This document shows positions 53,110-64,000 of a DNA stretch of 64,000 bases, in pieces. The notes under the pieces are model-generated. The model searched no databases and was not told the origin of the DNA. It was given only the letters and a program-made list of their open reading frames with translations. This DNA is from Adiantum capillus-veneris (taxonomy: Eukaryota > Streptophyta > Polypodiopsida > Polypodiales > Pteridaceae), in the NCBI GenBank assembly GCA_014529385.2, contig CM043957.1:83171881-83235880 (forward strand). The letters are read 5' to 3'. Both the position numbers and the translations under genes were made by a program. Each line of letters starts with the position of its first letter. Position 1 is the stretch's first letter.

Positions 53110-54540
53110 ATGGCTGACAATAATCAAGAGAGTAGAATGAACATTGATAGCTTTGATTTTGCACATGAAGGTGCTAATGATGATGCTCCCATGTTTGCGA
53201 ATTATCTCGTCACTAGGTTGCACCAAGCTATGGGCAACCCTGCTTTGCAAGCCGAAGTTACTCAACAACTTCGTGCTTATGGAATTTCCCTTCCTCTCCA
53301 AGAGGAGAGAGCTTAGGAGGCCTCTTGAAGAGACCCCCAAAAGAAGACTCTCTCCCATTCGAGAGGAGGAATCCAAAGAGCAAGAAAGCAATGAAAGTTT
53401 AAGTTCTTCTGAAGATGTGGCTCCATGAAGACGGCGGTCTAGACGATCGCCCACTCCTCCCAAGAGGAAAAGATCAACACATAGTCCTTCTCCTCATCAC
53501 TCTGAAAGGCAAGAGAGGAAACAAAGGAAGAAAAGGGCTAGGAAGAGCTCACCCTCTTCTCCTTATTCTTCACCTCCCTCCTCTTCTGACAAAAGTTATG
53601 ATTATTCTCCTAGAGAATACAAGAGGGGAGGACATCGCAAATCATTTCTTGCATGGCGAAGGTGACAAAAGCTAAAGAATTTCAAGGAGGGAGGAAAGAG
53701 TATCTCTTTTCTCACCTATGAGGCACCTTCGGTGCTACCGACAAAGTGTTGGCCTTCATCCAGCAATTTGATGCAGCCTTTGGAGATGAGGGCTTCACAG
53801 AGTCCTCTAAGCTACGCCATGTAGCTATGCACTTCCAAAAATCAGCTCGTCAATGGTGGGCTAGCCTTCGTGGAAATGGTGAAGCCCCAAAGACATGGAA
53901 AACTCTACGAGTTTCCATCATGAAGCAATTCCTTGCAAGCGATGCAAAGGACAAAGTGCTTACCGAATGGCACAGCTTGAAGCTCCTCTCCCATGATTCT
54001 ATCCACAAATATGTAGACAAGTTTTGGGATTTACATCTCAAGGCTACTGTCTTTCAAAAGATAGACTTTGCCGAGCAAAGGCAGCAATTCTGTGCGGGAT
54101 TACCTGAAGAGATGGCCGAATACATCAACTCTCAACGGCATGGTACTATTAGCGAAGTAATCCATCACACCATGGTTTCTTCACGCATCAATTTCCATCA
54201 AGGGGCTAGACGTAATGTCAAGCCCATGGAAAACAAAGACAAAAATGATGCAAAGGGAAAAACCAATGTTCAAAATACTTCCCAAGTCAATTCCAACAAC
54301 AACAACAATCGGTCCAAGGAGAAGGGAGTTTACAAAGGTAAAAACAAACTCTCTCTTGAAGAGCTTGAAGCTTTTCGCAAGGACCATAAGTGTTTCAAGT
54401 GTGGGGAGCAAGGACATGGCTATCGTTCTTGCCCCAAGAAGAATACTCGCAATGAGACTCCTAGGGATTCCAGTATCTCTTTTCTCACCTATGATGTCAC
54501 CTTTGGTGCTACCAGCAAAGTGTTGGCCTTCGTCCATTAA
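53110..54540 (+). pseudogene. Gypsy-B gag, first copy
   Basis: The ATG at 53110 begins MADNNQESRMNIDSFDF. After frame changes at about 53310, 53420 and 53670 an Arg/Ser-rich region (RKQRKKRARKSSPSSPYSS) leads into the Gag core at 53746: HFQKSARQWWASLRGNGEA, WHSLKLLSHDSIHKYVDKFWDLH and CAGLPEEMAEYI. One zinc knuckle CFKCGEQGHGYRSCP follows. It ends at TAA (54538-54540), where the tandem second module begins out of register. Gag packages the element RNA. Confidence 0.85.
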
Positions 54541-55245
54541 TTTGATGCGGCCTTTGGAGACGAGGGCTTCACAGAGTCCTCCAAGTTGCACCATGTAGCT
54601 ATGCACGTCCAAAAATCAGCTCGTCAATGGTGGGCTAGCCTTCGTGGCAATGGTGAAGCCCCAAAGACATGGAAAACTCTACGAGTTTCCATCATGAAGC
54701 AATTCCTTGCAAGCGATGCAAAAGGCAAAGTGCTTACTGAATGGCGTAGCTTGAAGCTTCTCTCTCATTAGTCTATCCACAAGTACGTACACAAGTTTTG
54801 GGATTTACATCTCAAGGCTACTGTCTTTCAAAAGATATACTTTGCCGAGCAAAGGCAGCAATTCTGTGCGGGATTACCTGAAGAGATGGCTGAATACATC
54901 AACTCTCAACGGCCTGGTACTATTAGCGAAGTAATCTATCACACTATGGTTGCTTCATGCATCAATTTCCATCAAGGGGCTAGATGTAATGTCAAGCCCA
55001 TGGAAAACAAAGACAAAAATGATGCAAAGGGGAAAACCAATGTTCAAATTACTTCCCAAGTCTCTTCCAACAACAACAACAATTGGTCCAAGGAGAAGGG
55101 AGTTTACAAAGGTAAAAACAAACTCTCTCCTGAAGAGCTTGAAGCTTTTCACAAGGACCATAAGTGTTTCAAGTGTGGGGAGCAAGGACATGGCTATTGT
55201 TCCTCCCCTAAGAAGAATACTTGCAATGAGACTCCTAGGGCTTCC
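53700..55245. repeat. 773-bp tandem duplication of the Gypsy-B gag module
   Basis: Units of about 773 bp start with GTATCTCTTTTCTCACCTATG at 53700 and 54473. Each carries the whole Gag core and the zinc knuckle (second one CFKCGEQGHGYCSSP, with the second Cys pair altered). Divergence is a few percent. Confidence 0.92.
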
Positions 55246-55660
55246 ACCATCGAAGCTCCAAAAGAGGATGCTCATTGCAAAGGATCATCACTTTCCTATG
55301 CTTGGGGAAAGGTAAGAGAGCAGGATGCCTTCATCTTGTTTGACCTTGGCTCTGACCTTGGCTCTACTCTTAACTTCATATCAATGGAGTTGGCCACCAA
55401 GTTGGGCATTCAAGCTTTTGAGATGGGAGATATAGTAGTGGCTGATGCAGCTTTCAAGGGACAACAAGCCTCCGTTACTTCCTTGATTGGGAAGTTCAGG
55501 CTTCATGTCCAAAGCTATGTCGACAAAGAAGACTTCTTCATCTCTCCTCTCCAACATGAGGATGTTATCCTAGGGGCACCATGGTTTGATCGCATGGTTG
55601 CCAACATGAAGTTCCCTGAAAGAAGAATCTACTTCACCTCAAGGGAAAGAACATGTATAT
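54541..55660 (+). pseudogene. Gypsy-B gag second copy and protease
   Basis: The duplicated Gag core is open at 54586-54770, is broken by a TAG after LKLLSH, and is open again from 54886. The knuckle has lost its canonical pattern (GHGYCSSP for GHGYRSCP). The protease follows at 55315-55660: QDAFILFDLGSDLGSTLNFIS, VVADAAFKGQ and VILGAPWFDRM. The active site D-L-G-S is duplicated by a 12-bp tandem repeat, which inserts four residues. The frame ends at TAG (55660-55662) next to the RT frame. Confidence 0.85.
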
Positions 55661-56891
55661 AGATGCTAGTGAGCGTGGTCGCACTATTCCACTTGTAAAT
55701 CCTCTTGCTTTTGATAATTCAATGAAGAGCTCAGTTTCTGCGTACATGATTTTTGTCAAAGAGTCTCTAAAAGATACTAATGTTTCATCAAATGTAAATG
55801 GTAGGAATCAAGAAGAGTTAGACTTGTCTAATTTTCTAAAAGGATTCCAAGATGTGTTCATCGATGATATCCCTATGGATTTACCTCCAAAACGAGGGGA
55901 TGATGACCATCGCATTGAGCTCCTTCCTGGAAGCTCACCACCTAACAAGGCTCCTTATCGAGTCTCACAAGCTCAACAAAAGCAGATCATGAGGCAAGTA
56001 CAAGAGCTGGTAGACAAAGGGATGGTGAGGCCTAGTTCCTCTCCCTTTTGTTCTCCAGTCCTTTTAGTGCAAAAGAAAGATGGTACATACCGTATGTGTG
56101 TGGAGTATCGAGCACTAAACCATATCACTATCAAAAACAGATTTCCTGTACCACGGGTAGAAGATCTATTTGATAAGCTACAAGGCTCTACCTACTTCAG
56201 TAGGATTGACTTTAAGAGTGGCTATCATCAAATAAGGATAGTGGATGAAGATATCTTAAAGACCGCGTTTCGCACAACGTTTGGTCTTTATGAATATCTA
56301 GTCATGCCTTTTGGCTTGACTAATGCACCAGCTACGTTCAATCATTTGATGGAGAAAATTTTTAGACCATACCGCAAATTCACTGGAGTGTTCTTTGATG
56401 ATATCATCATCTACTCCAAGTCTTTGGAGGAACATAAGCAACATCTCCAAGTGATTTTTCAAACATTGAGGGAGAACAAGCTTTTTCTCAACCAAAAGAA
56501 AAGCGAATTCTTCCTTCAAGAGATTCAATACCTAGGTCATATTATCTCTAAAGATGGTATCCAAATGGATCCCCCAAAGTTAGAGGTAATAAAAGCATGG
56601 CCTAACCCAAGAAATCTACATGAGCTAAGAAGCTTTGTTGGTATGTGCGCATACTATAGACGCTTCATAGCAAAATTCTCTCAAGTAGCAGGACCACTAC
56701 ACGACTTAACTAAGAAGAACGTTAAGTTTGTATGGACTGCTAAGGAGAAAAATGCTTTTGAAAAGCTCAAAGAGAAGCTTACTTCCCAACCAGTCCTCGT
56801 GCTTCCGGATCTTTCAAATCCATTTGAGGTCCATGTGATGCTTGTGGTGATTGCCTTGGAGCAGTTTTGCTTCAAGAAGGGCATGCCATAG
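55653..56891 (+). pseudogene. Gypsy-B reverse transcriptase
   Basis: A 412-codon frame overlaps the protease frame by a few bases. Motifs in order: ELLPGSSPPNKAPYRVS, LVDKGMVRPSSSPFCSPVL, YRMCVEYRALNHITIKNRFPVPR (VDYR in most relatives), STYFSRIDFKSGYHQIRI (catalytic D), [15 protein letters not shown] and GVFFDDIIIYSK (catalytic DD). The thumb and connection follow up to HVMLVVIALEQFC. There a missing base ends the RNase H start (EVHVDACGD expected). The RT core itself is intact. Confidence 0.9.
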
Positions 56892-57172
56892 CATATGAGA
56901 GCCGAAGACTCAATATTGATGATGAACAAGTCTTGGACATTTATGAGAAAGAGCTTTTAGCTGTTCTACATGCCCTAGACACATGGAAGCACTACCTATT
57001 GGGGACTCCATTTATCCTACGAACTGACCACCAAAGTCTCAAGTATTTCATGACGCAAACCAAGCTTTCCGACAAACAAATGAGGTGGGAAAATTTTCTT
57101 TCGCAATTTAATTTCCATATTGCTCACATAGCTGGTATGCACAATGAAGTGGCCGATGCACTTTCACGATGA
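56846..57172 (+). pseudogene. Gypsy-B RNase H
   Basis: After the 1-bp deletion the frame from 56867 continues LLQEGHAIAYESRRLN, YEKELLAVLHALDTWKHYL, ILRTDHQSLKYFM and GMHNEVADALSR, all typical of gypsy RNase H. A TGA follows at once, in front of PKVNAVSIATHND in the same frame, separating it from integrase. Confidence 0.88.
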
Positions 57173-58618
57173 CCCAAAGTTAATGCGGTGTCTATAGCTA
57201 CTCACAATGATCTATCCTCTATGATAGATGAGTATGCTACTGACCTTGACTTTAGAGACATAATGTCAGCCCTTGCTTTGGGGAAGAAAGAGGAACCATT
57301 CACCTTGCAGGATGGTTATCTTCTCCACGGCAATAGGCTACGTGTTACCCATTCCCTTCGTGAGAAAGTTATGTATGAATCCCATGCTCCTCCATATGCG
57401 GGGCATAGAGGTATTCAACCTACTCTCCGAGGAGTAGAGACGTATTTCTATTGGCCTACCATGAAAGTGGACATACAAGAGTATGTTTCAAAATGTGTAG
57501 TATGCCAAAAGACCAAGTATGATAGAGGGAAGCAACCTAGATTACTCCAGCCATTGCCTATCCCAAATTCACCATGGGAGAGTATATCCATGGATTTCAT
57601 CTTTGGATTACCCAAGTCTATCCATCGGAATACAGTAATATGGACAATAGTTGACAGGTTTAGCAAGCAAGCACATTTTATTCCTGTCAAAAAGACTATT
57701 AAGGCACATCAAATGGAAACTCTCTTCATATCTCAGATTTTCAAGCACCATGGATTACCCACATCCACCGTGTCAGATAGAGATCCTAGAATGACCAATA
57801 AGTTTTGGAAAGGTCTCTTTGAAAATCTAGGAACAAGATTGAATTTCTCTTCGGCCTATCACCCACAAACGGATGGCCAAAGTGAGATAGCCAATCTTAC
57901 GATACTCGATCTACTCAAGACTTATGTTACCTAAGTAGATCAACGCTCACAATGGAAAAAGTACTTACCTCTTGTAGAGTATGCCTACAATAATATTGTA
58001 CATACTTCTACGGGAAAAGCACCTTTTGAGATCATTGAGGGAAGACCTAAAAGTCCCTTGCTACTCAAAGTACATGGGAAGATCTTCGCCGCCGCTGATG
58101 AGTATAGCCGTGACCTACAAGAATCTTTTCAAAAGATTAAGGAGGCTATATCCATCTCTCAACAAAGGCAAAAAGCTGCTGTTGATAAGCACAGAAGAGC
58201 CTTAATGTTCAAAGAAAATGATTGGGTCTTACTCAAGTTTCCTAAGGCTCAATTAAGGCAAACGACGGGCAAAAATCCTACAGGCCATCAAAAGTATTAT
58301 GCTAAACTAGCAAAAAGATACTATGGTCCTTTCCAAATCTTGAAGCCCATCAATGAGACGGCTTATCAACTCAAGTTGCCCAACCATTGTCTCTTACACA
58401 ATGCCTTTCATGTAAGCCTACTTAAGCCCTACAAAGGAGAGCCACCAATTGAACCAATTATTGAAGACCCTCCCGAAGTTGAAGACCAAGAAGAGGTGCT
58501 ACAACCCGAAGCTGTTCTTCGGCATGAAGACAAGGTACTACGACATGGTAGGATTATCCGACGGTATCTTATTAAGTTTAAAAATTATCCTTTTGAAGAT
58601 GCTAGATGGATGTAAAGA
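57173..58618 (+). pseudogene. Gypsy-B integrase and chromo-like C-terminus
   Basis: The frame 57188-57934 carries the zinc finger (HAPPYAGHRGI..CVVCQKTK) and the core (WESISMDFIFGLPKS, TVSDRDPRMTNKFW, SSAYHPQTDGQSEIANL) with catalytic D, D and E present. A TAA after TYVT (57932-57934) and a frame change near 58050 interrupt it. The second frame 58058-58615 has ISISQQRQKAAVDKHRRAL, NDWVLLKFPKA, LHNAFHVSLLKPYKG and the tail IIRRYLIKFKNYPFEDARWM. That tail is a shortened chromodomain-like motif. Confidence 0.88.
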
Positions 58619-58997
58619 ATACAGCTTAAGGATAGTATGAACCTTGTCAATGCTTACAATGCTACATTAGAGTAAGAAAATGTACAAATTTCTTTTAAAT
58701 GACTCATGTTTTTGTCTTATAAGACTAGTCCTCTTTTAAATTGTGCACAAATTTAACTAGTATGCATGCTTAGAATCATGTTTGTGATGACGAAGTCTCT
58801 CAAACACCAAGTAGAATTTGTCACTCTACTTTGGGAGAATGAAATGGACTAAAGAGCAGACATGCTTGCGGCAGCTATGTCTCCCAAGCACCAAATGGAC
58901 ATCCATCTTGGAAAGATGTCGTAGGGTAAAAACGGATCCTCTACCCGCTAAGTAAAATTGACTAATGACTAAGGCTTTAAATCTTCTACCTCATAGT
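58619..58997 (+). other. Gypsy-B 3' untranslated region, cut by TRG-b
   Basis: Homologous to the reverse complement of 8266-8710; the sequence CTACCTCATAGT at the break continues CGAGGACGAC in the Gypsy-A copy, so the insertion point of TRG-b can be read exactly. Confidence 0.75.
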
Positions 58998-59236
58998 TGT
59001 GCGCGTATGTCGCACGTGTCAATGCAAGGAACTTGCCGATACACCGTGTGTGAGCCACAAATGGCTCCAAGTACACAACAAGCCTGAACTAGTAAGCTCA
59101 AAGAAGGTGATGGTGTGTCACTCACCGCGCTACGCTTGCTTCGTGGATGATTCCTCTCCGCGAAGAAGAAGGAGCCGTCGCTTCGCCGCGCTCAACCGCT
59201 TCGCCGCCGCCGTGCCGTCGTTGCAATGCTCAATCG

Positions 59237-59298
<62 letters not shown>

Positions 59299-59556
59299 CT
59301 CACGCATACACACACACACACACAAGGAGATGAAGAAGAAGAAGATGGAGATGGAGCAAGAGCACTCTTCTATTGCACAAATGAGAGAATGAGTGAATTT
59401 TAGGTTTAGTTGACTTTTATATGAGCTCGCCCATGCTTAGCCAACTAATCCCTTGAATGTTCCAGTTAGAGTGCGCTAATAAATAATACAATGTCTGCCA
59501 TAGGTTACAACGTTAGTCGTAGGTGATAGGGTGTCCGTGAGCCGTGAGGGTTAACA
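58998..59556 (-). repeat. TRG-b 3' LTR
   Basis: 559 bp, starting TGTGCGCGTATG and ending GGTTAACA on the plus strand. It differs from the TRG-a LTR by a different first 40 bp, a large (CT)n(GT)n(CA)n tract (59237-59324) and a small deletion near 59430. TATA-like CTCATATAAAAGT on the minus strand lies at about 59413-59425. Confidence 0.88.
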
Positions 59557-61240
59557 TGCCCCCCTTCCTGATGTAGATTCCGTCCTTGGAAGCTATTGAG
59601 TTGAAGATCGTTGGTCGAGGTGGAAGAGCATTTGAGATGAATGTCCTTAGCCTTCTTCAGTCACTGCAAAATCAAACAACATTGGCACAGTAATTGCATT
59701 CTCATAAGCGATTAAAAAGCATATGCAGTTTTAGGCAGACAAATTGATTGGTAACAAAATTTTAAACAATTTGTCAGCAATAAACATTAAATTGCAATAT
59801 AATCAAATGCATAAACAGATGTAAAGGTAAAAAATTAAACAAGTATGGGGTCGCTAATTTAACGGTCGAAAGGCCCTAGAGATCGACTATTAATACCATG
59901 GGTAAGCTTCTTAATTTTCTCTTGTCAATTAAGTTGTTTAATCGCGAGAGACAAGTATTTCATGTTCGAGGGTTGACTAGAGGCTATACCTAGAAGACCT
60001 TGTAGTTAAGCTACGATAAAAGTAATTTCTCATGAAATCATCGCCTGACTGATTACCTTTTCTTTGAGCCCCCAAAGTCTTTTCACAGTGATTCAATTTT
60101 GATGTGTGTGCTTATTTTGTACACCTTGGGTTTTTTTCTTTTCAAGGAAAAGCGCACACACTGGGAACCTCTAGGGCTCTAGTACCATAGGCGATACATG
60201 TGAGTGAAGTACCCAATCAAGCCCAGATTTCTCTTCCAGCTTAAGATTTTACAATGTGGCACTTTGATTTTTTGTTTGTTCATTTTCAACATTTTAATTT
60301 TGTAACTTTGGGGGGTCATATAACACTGATACACCTCCCCAGGCTCATCACACTAGTAAACTCCCTTTATAATACTTAAGCTAAAGGTCAATAGGGTCAA
60401 GCCCACTAGAAAGCCCTAGTACATTTCACACAATGCTGCCTAAATTGGATTAAGAACCTAACTAACCATTGATTATTAGGAAGGCATTCCCCATGGTATT
60501 AAGAGAAGATCTCTAACACCTAGCTTGGTCAAACTAGCTTAGTCAGACTGCTTGATTTTTAAACCTAGACAAGTGAGTATGACAAAAAATCACATTGAAT
60601 TTAATGTTTGATACTAAGAAAATGTGTTGAATATTATGCTACCAATCACAATCAAAGCAGACAAACATGGATGCAAAAAGATAAGGGGCAATGCTAATGG
60701 ACAAGAAACACCTGCTTGTGTCGATGGTCGCGCTTGATTTGAAGTGTGAATGAGAGAAAGATCCCATGAAGGTCCAAATCCTAACAAAAGCAACACGTTC
60801 CTGTACACACTAAGAAACACAAAGAATACCTCTAGGAGGCACATCAGTGGGAAGAAAAAACGTTGCTAATTACTCAACTCTAAAACAGAAACACTCCTAT
60901 CATACGAATTCTACCTACCCTCCATCACTCGAGTGATGAGGATCAAAGGTGTTTTATGGCATAGGTTTCTGTTTCAGTGTACCGGATGCGAATGTGTAGG
61001 TCTGAGTCAATGTTTTGACTTTAATTGTGCATACTCATTTGCTAATTTCTCTTGATCTTTAAAAATAAAATAAAATGAGTATAAGGCTATATATATACAT
61101 TCCCTAAGATTGGAGATTAAGAGGTCAGGGAAAAAGGTTGAGAGGGAAGCAAGTGAATGATGGACGTCAACAAACACTCCCCCCTTGCTTGGGTAGATCA
61201 TACCGTTTGAAATGAGCTTGTCACCTTTTGAAACCAATTG
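59557..61240 (-). other. TRG-b PPT and 3' non-coding region
   Basis: The PPT core AGGAAGGGGGG is at 59557-59569. The rest aligns with 13161-14778 of TRG-a nearly base for base, including the second PPT-like tract (about 61185-61199). A short frame at 60614-60844 resembles the one in TRG-a for about 50 codons. Confidence 0.65.
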
Positions 61241-63028
61241 TTCCAGTTGGTAATAGGTGGGGATTTTTGCCAGTAGTTTCCTATTACCTTAGGTGCCTCG
61301 TCGAGTTGCAAGGGTGGTAAGGTACCCTCCCAGGGTAACTTGAAGTGGTTCTTCAGGTGATTCTTGAACACTGGGAGGTGTGGATTTCTTTGTAGCTTTA
61401 TGGAGGTCCACTATTGTAGGTGGAGACTGTGGAGAAGGCTTTACCTCTATGGATGCATTACATGAGGAGCTAGAAGATTCATGGGACTCCCCCCTTCCTG
61501 AGCTAGGTGGAACAAATTGTTCTTTCTTCGGTACCCAAACTAGCTCTAGAACGGGTGTGTAGCATTTTGTGATTTTTTTCTTTCCGCGATTGTTGATTTG
61601 TTTTGGAGCTACGGGATTGGGCTCACATGGGTCAGGTGACACGTAAGAACACAATCTACGTTTTGGCACCCAGATTTGATCATTTCCTTGATAGTAGCCT
61701 TGGGCTTCCAATAGTCGTTTAGGAATCCAGCGCCATGTTTTCTCACATTTCTTGGAGCGAGTGGAACATTTCTTACAAGGCTTCTGTTTTTTTGCACTAG
61801 CCATGGTTGCTAAAGAAGCTTTAGGGACCCACTTGTATGTTTTCTTCGTTATTTTAGGATGAGTCTTGTCAGAAGCTATATGCATTGCTTGTAGCATATT
61901 TAAGGGTGCGAGTGGTGGTATTTCATCCCCCTCAAGTGTTACCCAAGTCGTCCCCCTATTTCCCCAAGTGTCTATGGTTGCTGCTAGGTGAACCCAATCC
62001 ACATTGTCCAACTCAATCATCCCAGGTAGTACATCCATATAAGGAGAATCTTCCCCAACATCAGTGTCCGCTTTACACGTGTAACAATACTGCAATGGGG
62101 CCAAGTGAATTGTGGTGTCAGATCTATGATCAATTATAAACCTATTTCTTAGAGGATGTGCTCGACCCGTCACAAGATCCACTCGAATGACAGAATCTTG
62201 GAACTGCAGGTAGACATGGTTTTTAGACCAGCCATGCACCATTTTTGCTTCCCTCATGAAAGGACGTCCTAAGATCATCTCCGATGCCATAGTGTGTTTG
62301 GACAAATCCATAACAATAAAGGTAATCCTTATTTTATGTCCAAAGACCTTGATCTTGAGATCTTCTAGCATCCCAATAGGTTTAACAATAGACCCATTGG
62401 CCATCTTCACTACTATGGTTGTGGTCGCAAGGTGAGGTCTTCCCATAGTCTCCCAGCAATTTTTAGTCACAATGCTAACCCCAGCGCCACCATCAAGGAT
62501 TCCCTTCACAGTTAATCCCATAGTAGTGATTGGTATAGTCGCATTGGATTCATCACCATCAAAGTATTGTCCCAACTTGTTAACAGGTATTTCTATAACA
62601 AGGTTCTCATCTAGGTTGGGCTGTGGATCTATGTATTCCTCCTCTATTGGCATCTCCTCAGCTCCATCCATCTGTGCAAATTGTGGTAGCCCAAACTTCA
62701 GTTCTCCATTGAGGAAGGCTCGAAGAGCTGAGACTAGCTCAGGGTCTTTATATAGTTTGGACATGATGGTGGTTCTAACTTCTGAAGTCATGAAATCCAT
62801 CAATTTGGCAATGTTTAACGGCACCTTTTGGCCTTGAGTCCCTTGACGTGGAGAAGATGGGATCTCCATTTCTTCGATAGGATCAAGTAGTCTCTCTGTA
62901 AACATTCTTTCCGTCAAGAAGTGAGTACGCCCACTTTCCCATGACTTTAAGTCACTTTCTTCTTGGATGAAACTAGGTATGTCCAAGGGTCTATGGACTT
63001 GGTGAGGTTGTTGTTGCGTAAGGAACAC
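61241..63028 (-). CDS. TRG-b protease and WVPK-repeat domain (in one frame)
   Basis: 579 codons open from about 63028 to 61289. They include the retropepsin-like domain (VKGILDGGAGVSIVTKNC, VKMANGSIVKPIGML, HKIRITFIVMDLS, MILGRPFMREA), again with D-G-G. The C-terminal part follows with YKWVPKASL, RWIPKRLLEAQG, IWVPKRRL and LVWVPKKEQF. The fusion that is interrupted by TGA in TRG-a is intact here. A frameshift near 61340 replaces the normal end (APRVI.NYWQKS..NWF). The first ATG is internal, because a stop upstream separates it from the Gag part. Confidence 0.82.
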
Positions 63029-64000
63029 GGTGTCTGTAATCTAGATCTTCCTAGGTGCTGGTTCTAGATCCCTTTAGGTATCTTCTACCAAAATCCTTAA
63101 TTGCTTGACTCGCTCGATCTCCTCTGTAGGGTTTGGATAAGTTCCTATCTTATTTTTGGATTCTGGCCATTGTGGCTCATGAAGATCTTCCTTGTTGGTT
63201 TCTATGTTAGTGGTCGTTTTGGTCTCCATGGTTTCACTTGAATCAGAATCTTCTTCAGCGTCATTCATATATACGGGGTCCTCACTAGTCCCTATGTTGG
63301 TCTTTGAACTGGGGTCTGACTTCGCTGCTTTTTGCGATCTCTTTCTTCGTGTTTTCTTCTTTTTCTAAGATTGGGAAATTGATGTCGTGTCTCTTTACTC
63401 AAGAATATAGTTTTGTTTTTGGAGCATCGATCGTGTGAGTACGTTTACTGGTACCACGGGTGTACTTGGTGATGGATCCTCGGTAACTTCAATCAAGTTT
63501 AATGGAATGATCTTTGGTGCATTTGGATTATTTGGACATTGGGCAATCAAATGATCTATGCCACATCGATTACACATGAGTATCGGCATTGTAGACGTAC
63601 TCGCTTGATTGGTTTGCATTAGTGTGGCGTTCTTTTGTAGCCTAATAGGACACTCGGCTACACGATGTGGACCTCCACACTCATAGCATTGAGGAGGTGG
63701 TCTCTTAGCAATGTAATTGATATTTTGGTCTCTTGCCGCAAGAGCAGCTACTTGATATACAGGTTTGACTTGTCCCCAATAGTCCTCCATGTAGTATTGT
63801 GGACTTTCTTCAAGCACATCCATCCCATAGGCGATATTAGGATCTATATCTTCCTCACAGCCTTCCAAACAAGAAATAGGTGACTCACAACCCACTTGAT
63901 TCACATAAGTGATTCTCGGATGTGGTGGTTGCGGTCCTAGCACTGGAGGTGGTAAGGGTGTTGTTTGAACAACATTTTGGGCCCTAGGGACCATATGTTG
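63029..64000 (-). pseudogene. TRG-b Gag, 3' half (runs off the window)
   Basis: Frames 63268-63074 and 63994-63395 correspond to the zinc-knuckle and linker part of the TRG-a protein. Visible: GCESPISCLEGCEEDIDPNIAYG, CYECGGPHRVAECP, CNRCGIDHLIAQCP, then a basic linker KKKTRRK and acidic NDAEEDSDSSETMET. Stops near 63366 and 63390 and between 63028 and 63074 show that this copy is disabled in Gag, unlike TRG-a. Confidence 0.8.

Larger units (their letters stand above)
52813..58997 (+). mobile_element. Gypsy-B, broken Ty3/gypsy retrotransposon
   Basis: The interior is in the order Gag, protease, RT, RNase H, integrase, C-terminal chromo-like tail and 3' UTR, homologous to Gypsy-A over the integrase and 3' UTR. 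It is cut at 58997 by TRG-b, so the 3' LTR lies beyond the window. No 5' LTR was recognised upstream, so the left boundary is uncertain. Lesions: gag frame changes, a duplicated gag module, stops at the RNase H/integrase joint and near 57932, and a 1-bp deletion before RNase H. Confidence 0.88.
58998..64000 (-). mobile_element. TRG-b: second RT-less Gag-protease LTR retrotransposon, truncated by the window edge
   Basis: It starts with an LTR similar to those of TRG-a, then the PPT, the conserved 3' non-coding region, the C-terminal WVPK domain, protease and Gag, in the same order and orientation as TRG-a. The 5-bp target copy on the left is atagt (58993-58997); the right end is outside the window. 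Again no RT, RNase H or integrase occurs in the sequence seen. Confidence 0.9.

Noticed and set aside
53083-53463. 126-codon minus-strand frame opposite Gypsy-B gag
   Set aside because: Antisense shadow of the gag N-terminal coding region.

Overview
This is nuclear DNA of a land plant, and the window is almost entirely transposable elements. No intact host gene was found. There are two Ty1/copia elements, three Ty3/gypsy lineages, and a family of RT-less LTR elements. There are also small non-autonomous DNA elements, long (GA)n/(CT)n/(CA)n microsatellites, and several decayed pentatricopeptide-repeat (PPR) fragments. The wording of the PPR relics (YAKHG, ALDKG..IHDEI-like, MQREGV-like) resembles the large PPR families of ferns such as Ceratopteris. 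A fern is therefore my best guess, but that is inference.

Left part (1-6393): AT-rich non-coding DNA with a 152-bp tandem repeat, a (GA)48 tract, possible gypsy relics and a PPR relic. From 6394 to about 26793 there is a nested stack. Gypsy-A (minus strand) keeps its 3' LTR at 6394-8251 and the end of pol up to 9501, resuming at 26685. It is split by Copia-1 (9502-26684, TSD atgtt). The 5' LTR of Copia-1 carries a 667-bp TIR element (9592-10258, 9-bp TSD). The gag of Copia-1 is split by a solo LTR of the Gypsy-A family (12291-23066). That solo LTR is itself split by TRG-a (12571-21698, minus strand, TSD tttgt).

TRG-a is the most interesting object. It is a complete LTR element with tRNA-type PBS and PPT, and it encodes one long Gag-protease protein plus a C-terminal domain with four W(V/I)PK motifs. 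It has no reverse transcriptase, RNase H or integrase. A second copy, TRG-b, starts at 58998 and runs off the right edge. It sits in the 3' region of another element of the same Gypsy family.

Middle part (26794-30789): intergenic DNA with PPR relics on both strands, foldback repeats and (GA)n. From 30790 to 44162 lies Gypsy-C, a minus-strand chromovirus-like element with TSD taaag. Its 3' LTR is interrupted by the nearly intact Copia-2 (31312-36921, TSD caatc).

Right part (44163-53100): PPR relics, a foldback repeat, a 156-bp near-perfect hairpin (49995-50150), and a 400-bp Mutator-like element containing a tRNA-like segment (51097-51496). Gypsy-B (about 53110-58997, plus strand) follows, with a tandemly duplicated gag module and a broken pol. 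TRG-b closes the window.

The autonomous-type elements are all disabled by frameshifts or stops. Copia-2 is closest to intact. TRG elements must borrow RT and integrase in trans if they move at all. The order of insertion can be read directly from the nested target-site duplications.
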